Source of the DNA: an uncultured Desulfocapsa sp.
GTDB lineage: Bacteria > Desulfobacterota > Desulfobulbia > Desulfobulbales > Desulfocapsaceae
Assembly: GCA_947311475.1 (NCBI GenBank)
Contig: CAMZLK010000124.1
Coordinates: 1 to 38,090 of the forward strand
Length of the DNA: 38,090 nucleotides
Reading direction: 5' to 3'
Part shown: positions 1-6,301 of the stretch, piece after piece
Position numbering within the stretch: the stretch's first letter is position 1
Layout of the letters: each line of letters opens with the position of its first letter
The notes under the pieces: generated by a model
Seen by the model: the letters and a program-made list of their open reading frames with translations, nothing else
The model's database searches: none
Told to the model about the DNA's origin: nothing
Program-made: the position numbers and the translations under genes

Positions 1-126
1 ACGTGATTCCAGACTCATTTGACCACCCTTTTCAAGTCGTTGGATTGTGCGTACGCTGATTCCGCTACACTCTGCAAGTTGCTCCTGGCTCCATGCCCGC
101 TGTAAACGTAATTTCTTGATATCCAT
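1..126 (-). CDS. XRE-family HTH transcriptional regulator, 3' part cut by window edge
   Basis: Reading the minus strand from the ATG at 126 gives 42 codons running off the left edge. The peptide begins MDIKKLRLQRAWSQEQLAE and continues with SVRTIQRLEKG, the usual helix-turn-helix of XRE/Cro proteins (SQEQLAE first helix, GISVRTIQRLE recognition helix). A GGAG box lies about 8 bases before the ATG. The pattern LRxxRxWSQEQLAxxSGxSVRTIQRxE is common in small regulators that carry a C-terminal membrane (2TM) segment, but that part is outside the window. It is probably autoregulated through the palindrome at 154-169. The family call is secure for the N-terminus; total length and C-terminal domain are unknown. 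Confidence 0.8.
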   Translation of the reverse strand, partial: MDIKKLRLQRAWSQEQLAECSGISVRTIQRLEKGGQMSLESR

Positions 127-153
127 AATAACTCCTGATTTTAAGTTGTTATT

Positions 154-169
154 TGTATACCAGTATACA
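154..169. promoter_or_regulatory. Perfect inverted repeat, candidate operator of the XRE gene
   Basis: TGTATAC-CA-GTATACA is a perfect 7-bp inverted repeat with a 2-base centre. It lies 28 bases upstream of the start codon of the minus-strand XRE gene, where its promoter should be. XRE repressors typically bind such palindromes and repress themselves. The function is inferred; the symmetry is seen. Confidence 0.5.
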
Positions 170-564
170 TTGTTTAAGGAGTTTGAACACGACATCTCTA
201 TGACATTAATGAGCCAACACTTCTTATCGTGTTGTATTTTTGTAGTATATTTCGAGGGTTGAACAATTTGGCGGGTTACTTATGTTGCCTTGTCGGTAGT
301 GTGTTATGTCAGCATATTTTATTTGATACCCTCTCATGGGATTGATTTTGTGTGTGAAATGCATTTAACTGGATTATGTGCATGCCGAATATGTAAATTG
401 TTTTTTTAAGCAAGCTTTATGGAAGTTGGATCATTGCTGATATCCTGTTTCTTGATAGCATCTGTTTTTTGAGTGATATCCGGTTAGAAATCGTGTGTCA
501 TGGATGGAACAGGTTGTCAAGATAACCTTTTTTGTGGTGATATCAGGAAACTGGAGAATAACTT
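170..564. other. AT-rich intergenic stretch without a recognisable gene
   Basis: About 395 bases between the XRE regulator and the cassette boundary. I see no ORF with a credible start and family match. A short imperfect hairpin (GGTTGTC / GATAACC) lies near 510-530. GTTATGT at 303-309 is identical to the last seven bases of the attC at 1301-1307, but no folded attC-like repeat surrounds it. Confidence 0.4.
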
Positions 565-571
565 GTTAGCC
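565..571 (+). other. Cassette 5' core site (attC-type R half, GTTAGCC)
   Basis: GTTAGCC lies 15 bases upstream of the ATG at 587, the usual place for the core site at the left end of an integron cassette. It is the exact reverse complement of the R'' box GGCTAAC at 1227-1233. In known cassettes the last six bases of the free attC move to the left end on integration, so this match between left core and R'' is expected only of a true cassette. It deviates from GTTRRRY at the sixth base. Confidence 0.55.
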
Positions 572-1301
572 AATAAAGAGTAACTAATGGAACAATTCCT
601 TATAGCGTTGCTGATAGCTCTGATAGGTACATACATTGCGTATCTTCTGACGAAATCATATGGCCGTTGGAAAGAGAAGAAAATGCGTTTATCTGAATTT
701 TCGGAAAAATTACAACACACATTGCCGGAAATCAGAAAAGGCGTACTGGAAGCTTATCTTTTTAGCAGTGATTTAAGTGAGTACGTCTCGGTGTTGAAAA
801 AGAACGAGTTAAAATTGGGATACAAGTTTTTGCCAGACAATGTAAAAGCACATATAGAAAAAACATCCGATTCGTTAAGCGATTTTGTCAAAGAATTTAG
901 ACTGCTGAGTAATCACTTATACCCTTACTTTGAAGGTATGAAAAACCGAAGAGGGCAAGGTTTTGAAAATATCAATACCATTGTCGCCACGAAACTGATC
1001 TGCATGGAACAAAAAGAACTACCAAGAGATAAAACGGTAATCAATTTTCCACGAGATACGAGAGGTCATTTTTCCCAAGTACAGTGTCAACCTGATCAGG
1101 TAGCGGAAATATGGAATTTGGGGCAAGAGGGAAATGGCGAGCAATTTCAATACATAAGAACAACAATCCTAGACCATATTGACGAATTAGAAAAGATGTT
1201 AGAAAAGCTCCATCGTGTATGGTAATGGCTAACAATGCCATAAACTCGGACGCCAAAATGTTGCGCTGCGCTCCACATTTTGGCTCCGGTTATGGCTAGC
1301 G
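566..1301 (+). mobile_element. Integron-like gene cassette (one ORF plus attC), no integrase nearby
   Basis: The segment runs from the base after G565 to G1301, the positions where an integron integrase would cut. It holds a single ORF (587-1225) that fills it, with its stop codon one base before the attC R'' box. Short leader, one gene and a terminal attC is the standard cassette plan. No tyrosine recombinase is present in the 38-kb window, so this would be a solitary or integrase-less cassette, or the edge of an array extending left. The boundaries are inferred from the core sites. Confidence 0.6.
587..1225 (+). CDS. Hypothetical membrane-anchored protein, cassette-borne
   Basis: 212 residues. 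The N-terminus (about residues 4-24, MEQFLIALLIALIGTYIAYL) is a single hydrophobic helix, followed by a basic stretch (GRWKEKKMR) that suggests the rest stays in the cytoplasm. The remaining ~185 residues are charged and mostly helical, with no motif I recognise. The C-terminal segment (IRTTILDHIDELEKMLEKLHRVW) looks amphipathic or coiled coil. The start is supported by its distance from the 5' core site; the ribosome binding site (AAAGAG) is weak, which is common in cassettes. The stop is directly followed by an attC. Its function is unknown; many cassettes carry such small unique proteins, some in phage defence, but nothing in the sequence shows that here. Confidence 0.65.
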   Translation: MEQFLIALLIALIGTYIAYLLTKSYGRWKEKKMRLSEFSEKLQHTLPEIRKGVLEAYLFSSDLSEYVSVLKKNELKLGYKFLPDNVKAHIEKTSDSLSDFVKEFRLLSNHLYPYFEGMKNRRGQGFENINTIVATKLICMEQKELPRDKTVINFPRDTRGHFSQVQCQPDQVAEIWNLGQEGNGEQFQYIRTTILDHIDELEKMLEKLHRVW

Positions 1302-1307
1302 TTATGT
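1227..1307 (+). other. attC recombination site of an integron cassette
   Basis: 81 bases with the layout of an attC. R'' is GGCTAAC at 1227-1233 and R' is GTTATGT at 1301-1307. Between them is a long imperfect stem: GCCATAA (1237-1243) pairs with TTATGGC (1290-1296), CGGA (1247-1250) with TCCG (1285-1288), and GCCAAAATGT (1252-1261) with ACATTTTGGC (1275-1284), leaving unpaired bases such as C1251 and a 13-base loop. Unpaired bases on one arm are what the integrase reads in folded bottom-strand attC sites. R' does not match R'' fully, as expected because its last six bases belong to whatever follows. Confidence 0.75.
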
Positions 1308-1316
1308 CTCCCTAAG

Positions 1317-1356
1317 GTACAATTTGACGCACCAGTAAAAGTACGTTATTGTGTAC
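1317..1356. promoter_or_regulatory. Phased GTAC motifs upstream of a Phd/YefM antitoxin
   Basis: GTAC occurs at 1317-1320, 1341-1344 and 1353-1356, with GCAC at 1329-1332 filling the missing step, so four sites fall on an exact 12-base period just upstream of the antitoxin gene. The operator of E. coli yefM-yoeB contains TGTACA palindromes one helical turn or so apart. This is a likely autoregulatory operator; the spacing is seen, the function is inferred. Confidence 0.45.
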
Positions 1357-1383
1357 GCAGAATGATAACTTTGAGGTGACATC

Positions 1384-1665
1384 ATGCCAAGACTTAGAAT
1401 TGACCAAGATATACGATCCATGTCTGAATTCAGAACGGGAATTGCTTCTTTTCTGAAACAAGTTCACGACACCAAAAGACCTCTCATAATTACTCAGCAT
1501 GGGAAAGGAGCTGCGGTTCTATTAGATGTTGGGGAATATGAATCAATGCAAGAAAAAATTGAATTGCTTAAAGATATTCAAATCTCTGTCAGCCAAATTG
1601 AAAATGGAGAGGGCATAGAGCACCAAAATGCCAAAGAAATGATCCTTAAAAGTGTTTCGGCATGA
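1384..1665 (+). CDS. Type II antitoxin, Phd/YefM family
   Basis: 93 residues. The N-terminal half has the Phd/YefM plan: a short strand, then SMSEFRTGIASFLKQVHDTKRPLIITQHGKG followed by AAVLLDVGEYESM (position ~45-58), the region that dimerises and binds operator DNA. The C-terminal tail is acidic to neutral and should wrap the toxin. A GAGGTGAC box precedes the ATG. The gene overlaps the downstream toxin by four bases (ATGATAA-type junction), so the two are translated together. Placed directly after an attC, it could be the next cassette of an array; toxin-antitoxin pairs are frequent in cassette arrays. Phased GTAC sites upstream suggest autorepression. Confidence 0.85.
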   Translation: MPRLRIDQDIRSMSEFRTGIASFLKQVHDTKRPLIITQHGKGAAVLLDVGEYESMQEKIELLKDIQISVSQIENGEGIEHQNAKEMILKSVSA

Positions 1666-1970
1666 TAATTATATGGTCTCCTTTGGCAGTGGAGAGAACC
1701 TCTGAAATTGCTGGTTATATCACAATTGACAACCCATCTGCTGCGAAATCGTGGGTGGAAAAGGTATTTGAGAAAGTTGACTTGTTGAAATTATCGCCTG
1801 AAATGGGTCGGGAGGTTCCAGAAATTTCGAGAAAGGAGATTAGAGAAATTATCTTTGCTAACTATCGCATTATTTACCGAATTGAAAAAACAAAATTATC
1901 TATTCTCACTGTCCGTCATGGCAAACAGATATTGCCAGTTGATGAAATATTGGAGACAGATTTACAATGA
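1662..1970 (+). CDS. Type II toxin, ParE/RelE superfamily
   Basis: 102 residues. It starts MIIIWSPLAVERTSEIAGYI, the first strand and long helix of the ParE/RelE fold. The middle holds KVDLLKLSPEMGREVPEI and the C-terminal strands carry REIIFANYRIIYRI and LTVRHGKQILP, the conserved RELxxxNYRxxYxx and VxHxRQxL patterns of the family. ParE members inhibit gyrase and RelE members cut mRNA; sequence alone does not settle which applies, although the pairing with a Phd-type antitoxin occurs with both. It overlaps the antitoxin by four bases. No attC could be found downstream, so cassette status is unproven. Confidence 0.85.
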   Translation: MIIIWSPLAVERTSEIAGYITIDNPSAAKSWVEKVFEKVDLLKLSPEMGREVPEISRKEIREIIFANYRIIYRIEKTKLSILTVRHGKQILPVDEILETDLQ

Positions 1971-1974
1971 ACCT

Positions 1975-2009
1975 GGAAAAAGGGGAAAAAGGGGACAGAT
2001 TTATTTTTC
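1975..2009 (+). repeat. Degenerate GGGGACAG-type repeat half
   Basis: An AAAAAGGGGACAGATTTATTTTT-like segment follows the toxin stop codon. It shares the GGGGACAGA core of the palindromes at 33927, 34378 and 35154 but has no inverted partner here. It is probably an eroded or partial member of that REP-like family. Confidence 0.45.
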
Positions 2010-2096
2010 GGACAATGCGATGGGGCGCATACTGCATAACTTTTCTGGCTGTATGAGGCATGAATAAAATCCCTCAACCAGGCAAAAAATAATAAC

Positions 2097-2208
2097 TAAC
2101 GCAGATGAACTGCAAGTAAGTGTCTTGGTGATATAACGTAACAATATGATTGCGATTGACTCTCCTCAGTTTCGTGTTTTTTATTGCAGAAATCATGAAG
2201 TAAGGCAT
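2097..2208 (+). repeat. Copy A of ~110-bp intergenic repeat family
   Basis: It begins TAACGCAGATGAACTGCAAG and ends TTATTGCAGAAATCATGAAG followed by TAAGGCA. It is closely similar to copy D at 7261-7373 and related to the copies at 6074-6182, 6183-6294, 18198-18305 and 26172-26261. The 5' end forms a small hairpin, GCAG-ATGAA-CTGC. It holds no ORF. Confidence 0.75.
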
Positions 2209-2228
2209 TGAAAAATAAATCCCCTATT

Positions 2229-2362
2229 CTCGAGCAGTCCCTGTTCGAGTACCTTGAAAGGTTCCGCTAAAGGCTACATTTATTAAGGTACTTGAGCAGA
2301 AGTCGTCCTAATACCGGATACCCGCAAAAAAAAGTACGATCTGGATTAGGCCGATTCTGCTC
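2229..2362 (+). promoter_or_regulatory. Structured leader upstream of the octaheme cytochrome
   Basis: Three nested or consecutive inverted repeats lie between repeat A and the cytochrome start. CTCGAGCAG (2229-2237) pairs with CTGTTCGAG (2241-2249) with one wobble. GAGTACCTT near 2247-2255 can pair alternatively with AAGGTACTT (2285-2293). A long imperfect hairpin spans 2294-2362: GAGCAGAA with TTCTGCTC, TCG with CGA, then CCTAAT with ATTAGG. Mutually exclusive pairings and a 38-base gap to the start codon suggest a cis-acting RNA. It matches no riboswitch class I know. Confidence 0.45.
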
Positions 2363-2399
2363 AGTGCGACGTTACATACTTTACCTTGGGAGAGGAAAA

Positions 2400-4178
2400 A
2401 TGATTATTCGATCGTTTGCATGGCAGTTACTTACCGCAGTATTACTGACAACAGGGATTATCTGGCTACCTCCTTTAGCGTGGAGTTCGGAATCTGCCTC
2501 ATCTGTAGAAACCTTACCCGTTGCTTCAGGAAAAGCCCCAACAGTAAGCAGTGGTCAAAAATATTTTGAAGGTGCGACATATGCAGGTTCAGAATCGTGT
2601 AAGAGTTGTCACGAAAAGGCTTATACCAGCTGGAAAAATTCATGGCACAGTAAGGCTAATCGTCCTGTTCGTCCTGAGATAATGGACCCAAATTTTGATA
2701 ATGTCGAGTTGAAATTTACAAAGCCTAAAAAACTCATGGATGCCAAAGGAAAAGCTGTGAAAGACAAGGTAACTGTTTCCATGCGTCTGCATCGTGAAGA
2801 TGATAAGTTTCTTTTTACAATAATTGATAGTAGTAATCCCAAAAATAACCAGACACATGAGGTTGCATTTGTTCGTGGTGGTAACTGGGAGCAGCACTAT
2901 TATGCAAAAGTTGGTGATAATCTTTTTCCTACTCCTATGCGTTGGGTAGTTGCCGATAAAGCATGGCGAAAAAAGGGATATAATCCAGGGTACTGGTGGG
3001 TTTACAAAGACGGACAGGCTGTGCCGCGTACACCCGATGAGTTTCTTGATATAAATTACCGCTCAGTCGAAGTGAAATGTGCTGGATGCCATCAGCTTGG
3101 ATATGTGCCCGCATATGATAAAGAAACAAAATTATGGAACGGAACCAGAGTCGAATATGGTGTTACGTGCGAACATTGCCATGGACCGGGAAGTCTCCAT
3201 AACGAGCAAGCCAGAAAAGCTGAGAAAGATGGTGTTAAACTTGAGAATACAGCGATTATAAACCCGGTAACGGATCTGACGTCTCTACAACAGATTCAGC
3301 TTTGTGCAACATGTCATATTCGGGGGAATAACAGTGCGTCCATGAAGAAGTTCGGCAAGAAGAAGAGTTTCGGTTTTCAGCTTGGTTTTCTTCCTGGAGA
3401 TCAGGATCTGCACGATCGGTTTGTACCATGGACATATTTTGGTGAAGGCAAGATTAAAAGTTTTTGGCCTAATAATCAAAATCGCAAAAACCGTCAGCAA
3501 TACCTGGACTTAGTGCAGAGTAAGCACTTTACAGAGGGCATAACCTGTAATACCTGTCATTCCACTTGCAGTGCAACAGCTAATCGTGATCTCAGGATGA
3601 AAAAAGAGGATATTTGTAATAATTGTCATAATGAAAGCGGGAGAGCAAAACGACCCAATATGGAGATGTTTATGGGTTCCACAATGCAAATGGCTGGTGT
3701 GACATGTGTGAATTGCCACATGCCTCTTGTTGTGTATGGCTCTGCCGGTACCGACAAAGTAAAACAGCATTGGGATCGTCGTTCTCATACCTTTAACTCC
3801 ATTAACCCCGAGCATAAAGATCGTTGGGGGATGCGGGTGGCCTGTGATCAATGTCATGTAAAACCTGAAAAAGGTGAGATTTCCCGTGTTATTAAAGCTT
3901 ATGCTATTCAGTCCAATGAACAAAGTCATCAATTATTAAAAGGACATCAAACAGCAATTCGCGAAAAAATTACCACTGCTCAGGAAGCCATTGCGGCTGC
4001 CGAAAAAGCACTTATTGGAAGTAAAGTAGGTGCTGCACAAGGTAAACTTGCTCAAGCACGGCAAAAGGTCTCCTTTGTAGTGCTCGATGGCAGTTGGGGC
4101 TTTCATAACTTCACCAAGGCAAATGCTATGCTTGATGAGGCCATTGGTCTTGCTTCTGCTGTGAAGAAGGCAAACTGA
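2400..4178 (+). CDS. Periplasmic octaheme c-type cytochrome (cytochrome c554-like)
   Basis: 592 residues from the ATG at 2400, chosen because GGGAGAGGAAAA lies directly before it and a signal peptide follows (IIRSFAWQLLTAVLLTTGII, cleavage near AWSSES). An in-frame start 36 codons earlier would bury the signal. Eight CXXCH heme sites are visible: CKSCH, CAGCH, CEHCH, CATCH, CNTCH, CNNCH, CVNCH and CDQCH. The first (YAGSESCKSCHEKAYTSW) and the CEHCHGPGSLH block are typical of cytochrome c554-type proteins; the C-terminal helical tail (HNFTKANAMLDEAIGLA) resembles the helices that end NrfA and hydroxylamine-oxidoreductase-like cytochromes. It should carry electrons in the periplasm; the donor and acceptor are unknown. 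No membrane anchor is seen after the signal. A weak hairpin terminator follows. Confidence 0.85.
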   Translation: MIIRSFAWQLLTAVLLTTGIIWLPPLAWSSESASSVETLPVASGKAPTVSSGQKYFEGATYAGSESCKSCHEKAYTSWKNSWHSKANRPVRPEIMDPNFDNVELKFTKPKKLMDAKGKAVKDKVTVSMRLHREDDKFLFTIIDSSNPKNNQTHEVAFVRGGNWEQHYYAKVGDNLFPTPMRWVVADKAWRKKGYNPGYWWVYKDGQAVPRTPDEFLDINYRSVEVKCAGCHQLGYVPAYDKETKLWNGTRVEYGVTCEHCHGPGSLHNEQARKAEKDGVKLENTAIINPVTDLTSLQQIQLCATCHIRGNNSASMKKFGKKKSFGFQLGFLPGDQDLHDRFVPWTYFGEGKIKSFWPNNQNRKNRQQYLDLVQSKHFTEGITCNTCHSTCSATANRDLRMKKEDICNNCHNESGRAKRPNMEMFMGSTMQMAGVTCVNCHMPLVVYGSAGTDKVKQHWDRRSHTFNSINPEHKDRWGMRVACDQCHVKPEKGEISRVIKAYAIQSNEQSHQLLKGHQTAIREKITTAQEAIAAAEKALIGSKVGAAQGKLAQARQKVSFVVLDGSWGFHNFTKANAMLDEAIGLASAVKKAN

Positions 4179-4203
4179 TAAAAGGGTCAGTGTGATTCTA
4201 CGG

Positions 4204-4240
4204 CTTATCGTTCCGGCGTTCAATATGTCGGAATGATAAG
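4204..4240. terminator. Hairpin between convergent genes
   Basis: CTTATCGTTCCG (4204-4215) pairs with CGGAATGATAAG (4229-4240), 11 of 12 positions. It lies 25 bases after the cytochrome stop and faces the end of the fumarase gene. The T-run is poor, so termination is inferred from position. Confidence 0.45.
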
Positions 4241-4348
4241 GTGTTTGTGCTTATCAGAAGATTATGTTGGAGTACTTTTGTATGATCTCCAAATTTTAGA
4301 CAGAAAATGTATACATGCAAATCTGGTAATTATGGGTGATCGGCAGTT

Positions 4349-5872
4349 TTAATCAAGCTTCCTGTAGTCCCGGATTTTTTGGCTCCAGAGTGCAGGTCCG
4401 GTTTTGTGAATAGATTCACCTCGACTGTCAACGGCAACAGTTACCGGCATGTCTTCCACCTTAAATTCATAAATTGCCTCCATCCCCAGGTCTTCAAAGG
4501 CGACCACACGAGCCTTCTTGATTGCCTTTGAAACAAGGTATGCTGCCCCACCCACGGCCATAAGATAAACAGCCCCATGTTCACGGATGGACTCAATGGT
4601 GGCATCTCCCCTTTCTGATTTGCCGATCATTCCAATAAGTCCAGTTTGGTTGAGCATCATATCCGTATATTTATCCATACGGGTGGATGTGGTGGGGCCG
4701 GCAGGTCCTACAGCTTCACCGTTCACAGGATCAACAGGGCCCACGTAATAGATAAATTTTCCCTTGAAGTCAACGCCCTCCGGAAAAGGCTTTCCATCTT
4801 GCAGAAAAGATTGAATTCTTCGATGTGCGGCATCACGGCCTGTGAGGATTGTACCATTTAAAAGCAGCGTCTCACCTGTTTTCCATGATGCAATTTCCTT
4901 TTTAGTGATTCCATTTAGCTGTACACGTTTGACACTCTCACCAACCTCCCATTCAATTTGCGGCCAATCTTCAATGCGTGGCGGCGTAAAATGAGCAGGG
5001 CCGGTTCCATCAAGTGTAAAATGGATATGGCGGGTTGCGGCGCAGTTGGGAATCATGGCAACGGGTAGGGATGCCGCATGGGTAGGGCAATCAAGAATTT
5101 TCACATCAAGAGCTGTGGTGAGCCCACCGAGGCCCTGGGCCCCGATTCCAAGATTGTTTACCTTTTCATAAATCTCAAGCCGTAATTCTTCTTTTCTATT
5201 CTTCGGTCCATTTTGAAGGAGATCCTGAATATTTATAGGTTCCATTAGAGACTCTTTGGCCAGAACCATGGCTTTGTCAACAGTACCACCAATGCCGATA
5301 CCAAGGATACCGGGAGGGCACCAGCCAGCCCCCATTTTGGGGACTGTGCGGATAACCCAGTCAACAATGGAATCGCTGGGATTCAGTGCAACAAACTTAC
5401 TTTTATTCTCAGAGCCACCACCTTTGGCCGCTATGCGAATATCAATTGTAGATCCTGCCACCAGCTCTGTATAGATAACTGCAGGAGTATTGTCCCTGGT
5501 GTTTACTCTTTGGCCGGCAGGATCTGCCACAACTGAGGCACGTAAAGGGTTGTCCGGATGGCTGTATGCCTGTCGTACTCCCTCATCTACCATTTCCTGG
5601 ATGCTTTGTTTTGTGTCAAACTGACATTCTATACCGATTTGCAGGAATACGGTGACGATTCCTGTATCCTGACAGATTGGGCGCTGTCCCATGGCCGCCA
5701 TGCGTGAATTAATAAGGATCTGGGCCATGGCGTCTTTTGCTGCCTGGCTTTTTTCCCGTTCATAGGCCCTTGCCATGGCTTGGATAAAATCACGGGGATG
5801 GGTGTAGGAAATGTATTGCAGGCTTTCTGCTATTGAAGTTATGAAATCCTGGCTATTGATGAGTGCGGTCAT
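4349..5872 (-). CDS. fum: Fumarate hydratase, class I (iron-sulfur, single chain)
   Basis: 507 residues, the length of single-chain class I fumarases that fuse the alpha and beta halves. Three cysteines expected to bind the [4Fe-4S] cluster are present: C67 (GQRPICQDTG), C185 (GAGWCPPG) and C277 (IPNCAATR), with spacings of 118 and 92, close to characterised class I enzymes. Other family blocks are AAKGGGSENKSKF, GAQGLGGLTTALDVK and YVGPVDPVNGEAVGPAGPTT in the C-terminal half. It interconverts fumarate and (S)-malate in the cytoplasm, in an oxygen-sensitive form suited to an anaerobe. The ATG at 5872 has a CCCGGAG box eight bases upstream. The upstream region holds symmetric GTTTAC/GTAAAC motifs. 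A tartrate dehydratase is the main alternative but less likely for the fused form. Confidence 0.93.
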   Translation of the reverse strand: MTALINSQDFITSIAESLQYISYTHPRDFIQAMARAYEREKSQAAKDAMAQILINSRMAAMGQRPICQDTGIVTVFLQIGIECQFDTKQSIQEMVDEGVRQAYSHPDNPLRASVVADPAGQRVNTRDNTPAVIYTELVAGSTIDIRIAAKGGGSENKSKFVALNPSDSIVDWVIRTVPKMGAGWCPPGILGIGIGGTVDKAMVLAKESLMEPINIQDLLQNGPKNRKEELRLEIYEKVNNLGIGAQGLGGLTTALDVKILDCPTHAASLPVAMIPNCAATRHIHFTLDGTGPAHFTPPRIEDWPQIEWEVGESVKRVQLNGITKKEIASWKTGETLLLNGTILTGRDAAHRRIQSFLQDGKPFPEGVDFKGKFIYYVGPVDPVNGEAVGPAGPTTSTRMDKYTDMMLNQTGLIGMIGKSERGDATIESIREHGAVYLMAVGGAAYLVSKAIKKARVVAFEDLGMEAIYEFKVEDMPVTVAVDSRGESIHKTGPALWSQKIRDYRKLD

Positions 5873-5894
5873 AAGGGGTGCTCCGGGTTAGTTT

Positions 5895-5964
5895 GTTTAC
5901 AAAATGTTGTAGGTTTACAACAAACATAGTTCTAAGAGGAAAGTAAACTGTAAAAATTGTAAAC
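5895..5964. promoter_or_regulatory. Symmetric GTTTAC/GTAAAC motif cluster upstream of fumarase
   Basis: GTTTAC occurs at 5895-5900 and 5913-5918, and its reverse complement GTAAAC at 5943-5948 and 5959-5964. A further inverted repeat, GTTGTA-GGTT-TACAAC, covers 5906-5921. The cluster lies 23-92 bases upstream of the fumarase start on the minus strand. A multi-site operator is likely; the regulator is unknown. Confidence 0.4.
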
Positions 5965-6041
5965 GATGCATATTGTACAAACTGGAAGATTCGTAAGCGG
6001 GATGTAACCAGCCATTCTGAGGGATAAAGGTACAACCACCG

Positions 6042-6070
6042 GCAAGTTCCTGGCGGGCGGAGGAACTTGC
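6042..6070. other. Perfect 9-bp hairpin beside the repeat pair
   Basis: GCAAGTTCC (6042-6050) and GGAACTTGC (6062-6070) are perfect inverted repeats around an 11-base G-rich loop. On the plus strand it is followed by GTTTT and then by repeat B1. It could be a weak terminator for plus-strand transcription or a structure belonging to the repeat; no plus-strand gene precedes it. Confidence 0.35.
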
Positions 6071-6073
6071 GTT

Positions 6074-6182
6074 TTAGTGCCTTACTCCTGAAGAGCTGTA
6101 ACAAAAAATAAGAAAACCCAAAGTGTTTCAAACTCAAATTATTAGCATAAGCACCAAGGCACTTACTTGCGGTTTATCCGCG
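6074..6182 (-). repeat. Copy B1 of ~110-bp intergenic repeat family
   Basis: First unit of a tandem pair with a 109-base period. In minus orientation it begins CGCGGATAAACCGCAAGTAA and ends GGAGTAAGGCACTAA. The terminal hairpin is GCGG-ATAAA-CCGC where most copies have GCAG and CTGC: both arms changed together and pairing is kept. Confidence 0.75.
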
Positions 6183-6294
6183 TTAGTGCCTTACTCCTGA
6201 AGAGCTGTAATAAAAAACAAGAAAACCCAAAGTGTTTCAAACTCAAATTATTGGCATAGGCACCAAGGCACTTACTTGCAGTTCACCTGCGTTA
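6183..6294 (-). repeat. Copy B2 of ~110-bp intergenic repeat family
   Basis: Second unit of the tandem pair, about 92% identical to B1 by eye. In minus orientation it begins TAACGCAGGTGAACTGCAAG. It ends eight bases from the stop codon of the MinD-like ATPase at 6302, so it forms the 3' untranslated region of that operon. Confidence 0.75.
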
Positions 6295-6301
6295 CATCCC
6301 T

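Noticed and set aside
47-262. 71-codon plus-strand ORF at the left edge
   Set aside because: It runs antisense to the well-supported XRE regulator and has no family-like sequence.
2034-2083. attC of the toxin-antitoxin cassette
   Set aside because: Only an R''-like GCATAAC and a short stem are present; no R' GTTRRRY-type box follows.
2221-2362. Cyclic-di-GMP riboswitch before the cytochrome
   Set aside because: The conserved core of the class I motif could not be found; only generic stems are present.
3510-3932. 140-codon minus-strand ORF inside the octaheme cytochrome
   Set aside because: Antisense shadow of a gene with eight CXXCH motifs; its residues reflect the complementary codons.
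4204-4240. The TGTCGGA within this hairpin as a PEP-CTERM box
   Set aside because: The matching TGTAAA half is missing on the complementary strand.
6074-6294. Tandem 109-bp repeats as integron attC sites (VCR-like)
   Set aside because: Both ends read TAACGC in the same orientation rather than as an inverted R''/R' pair, and there is no long imperfect stem across the unit.
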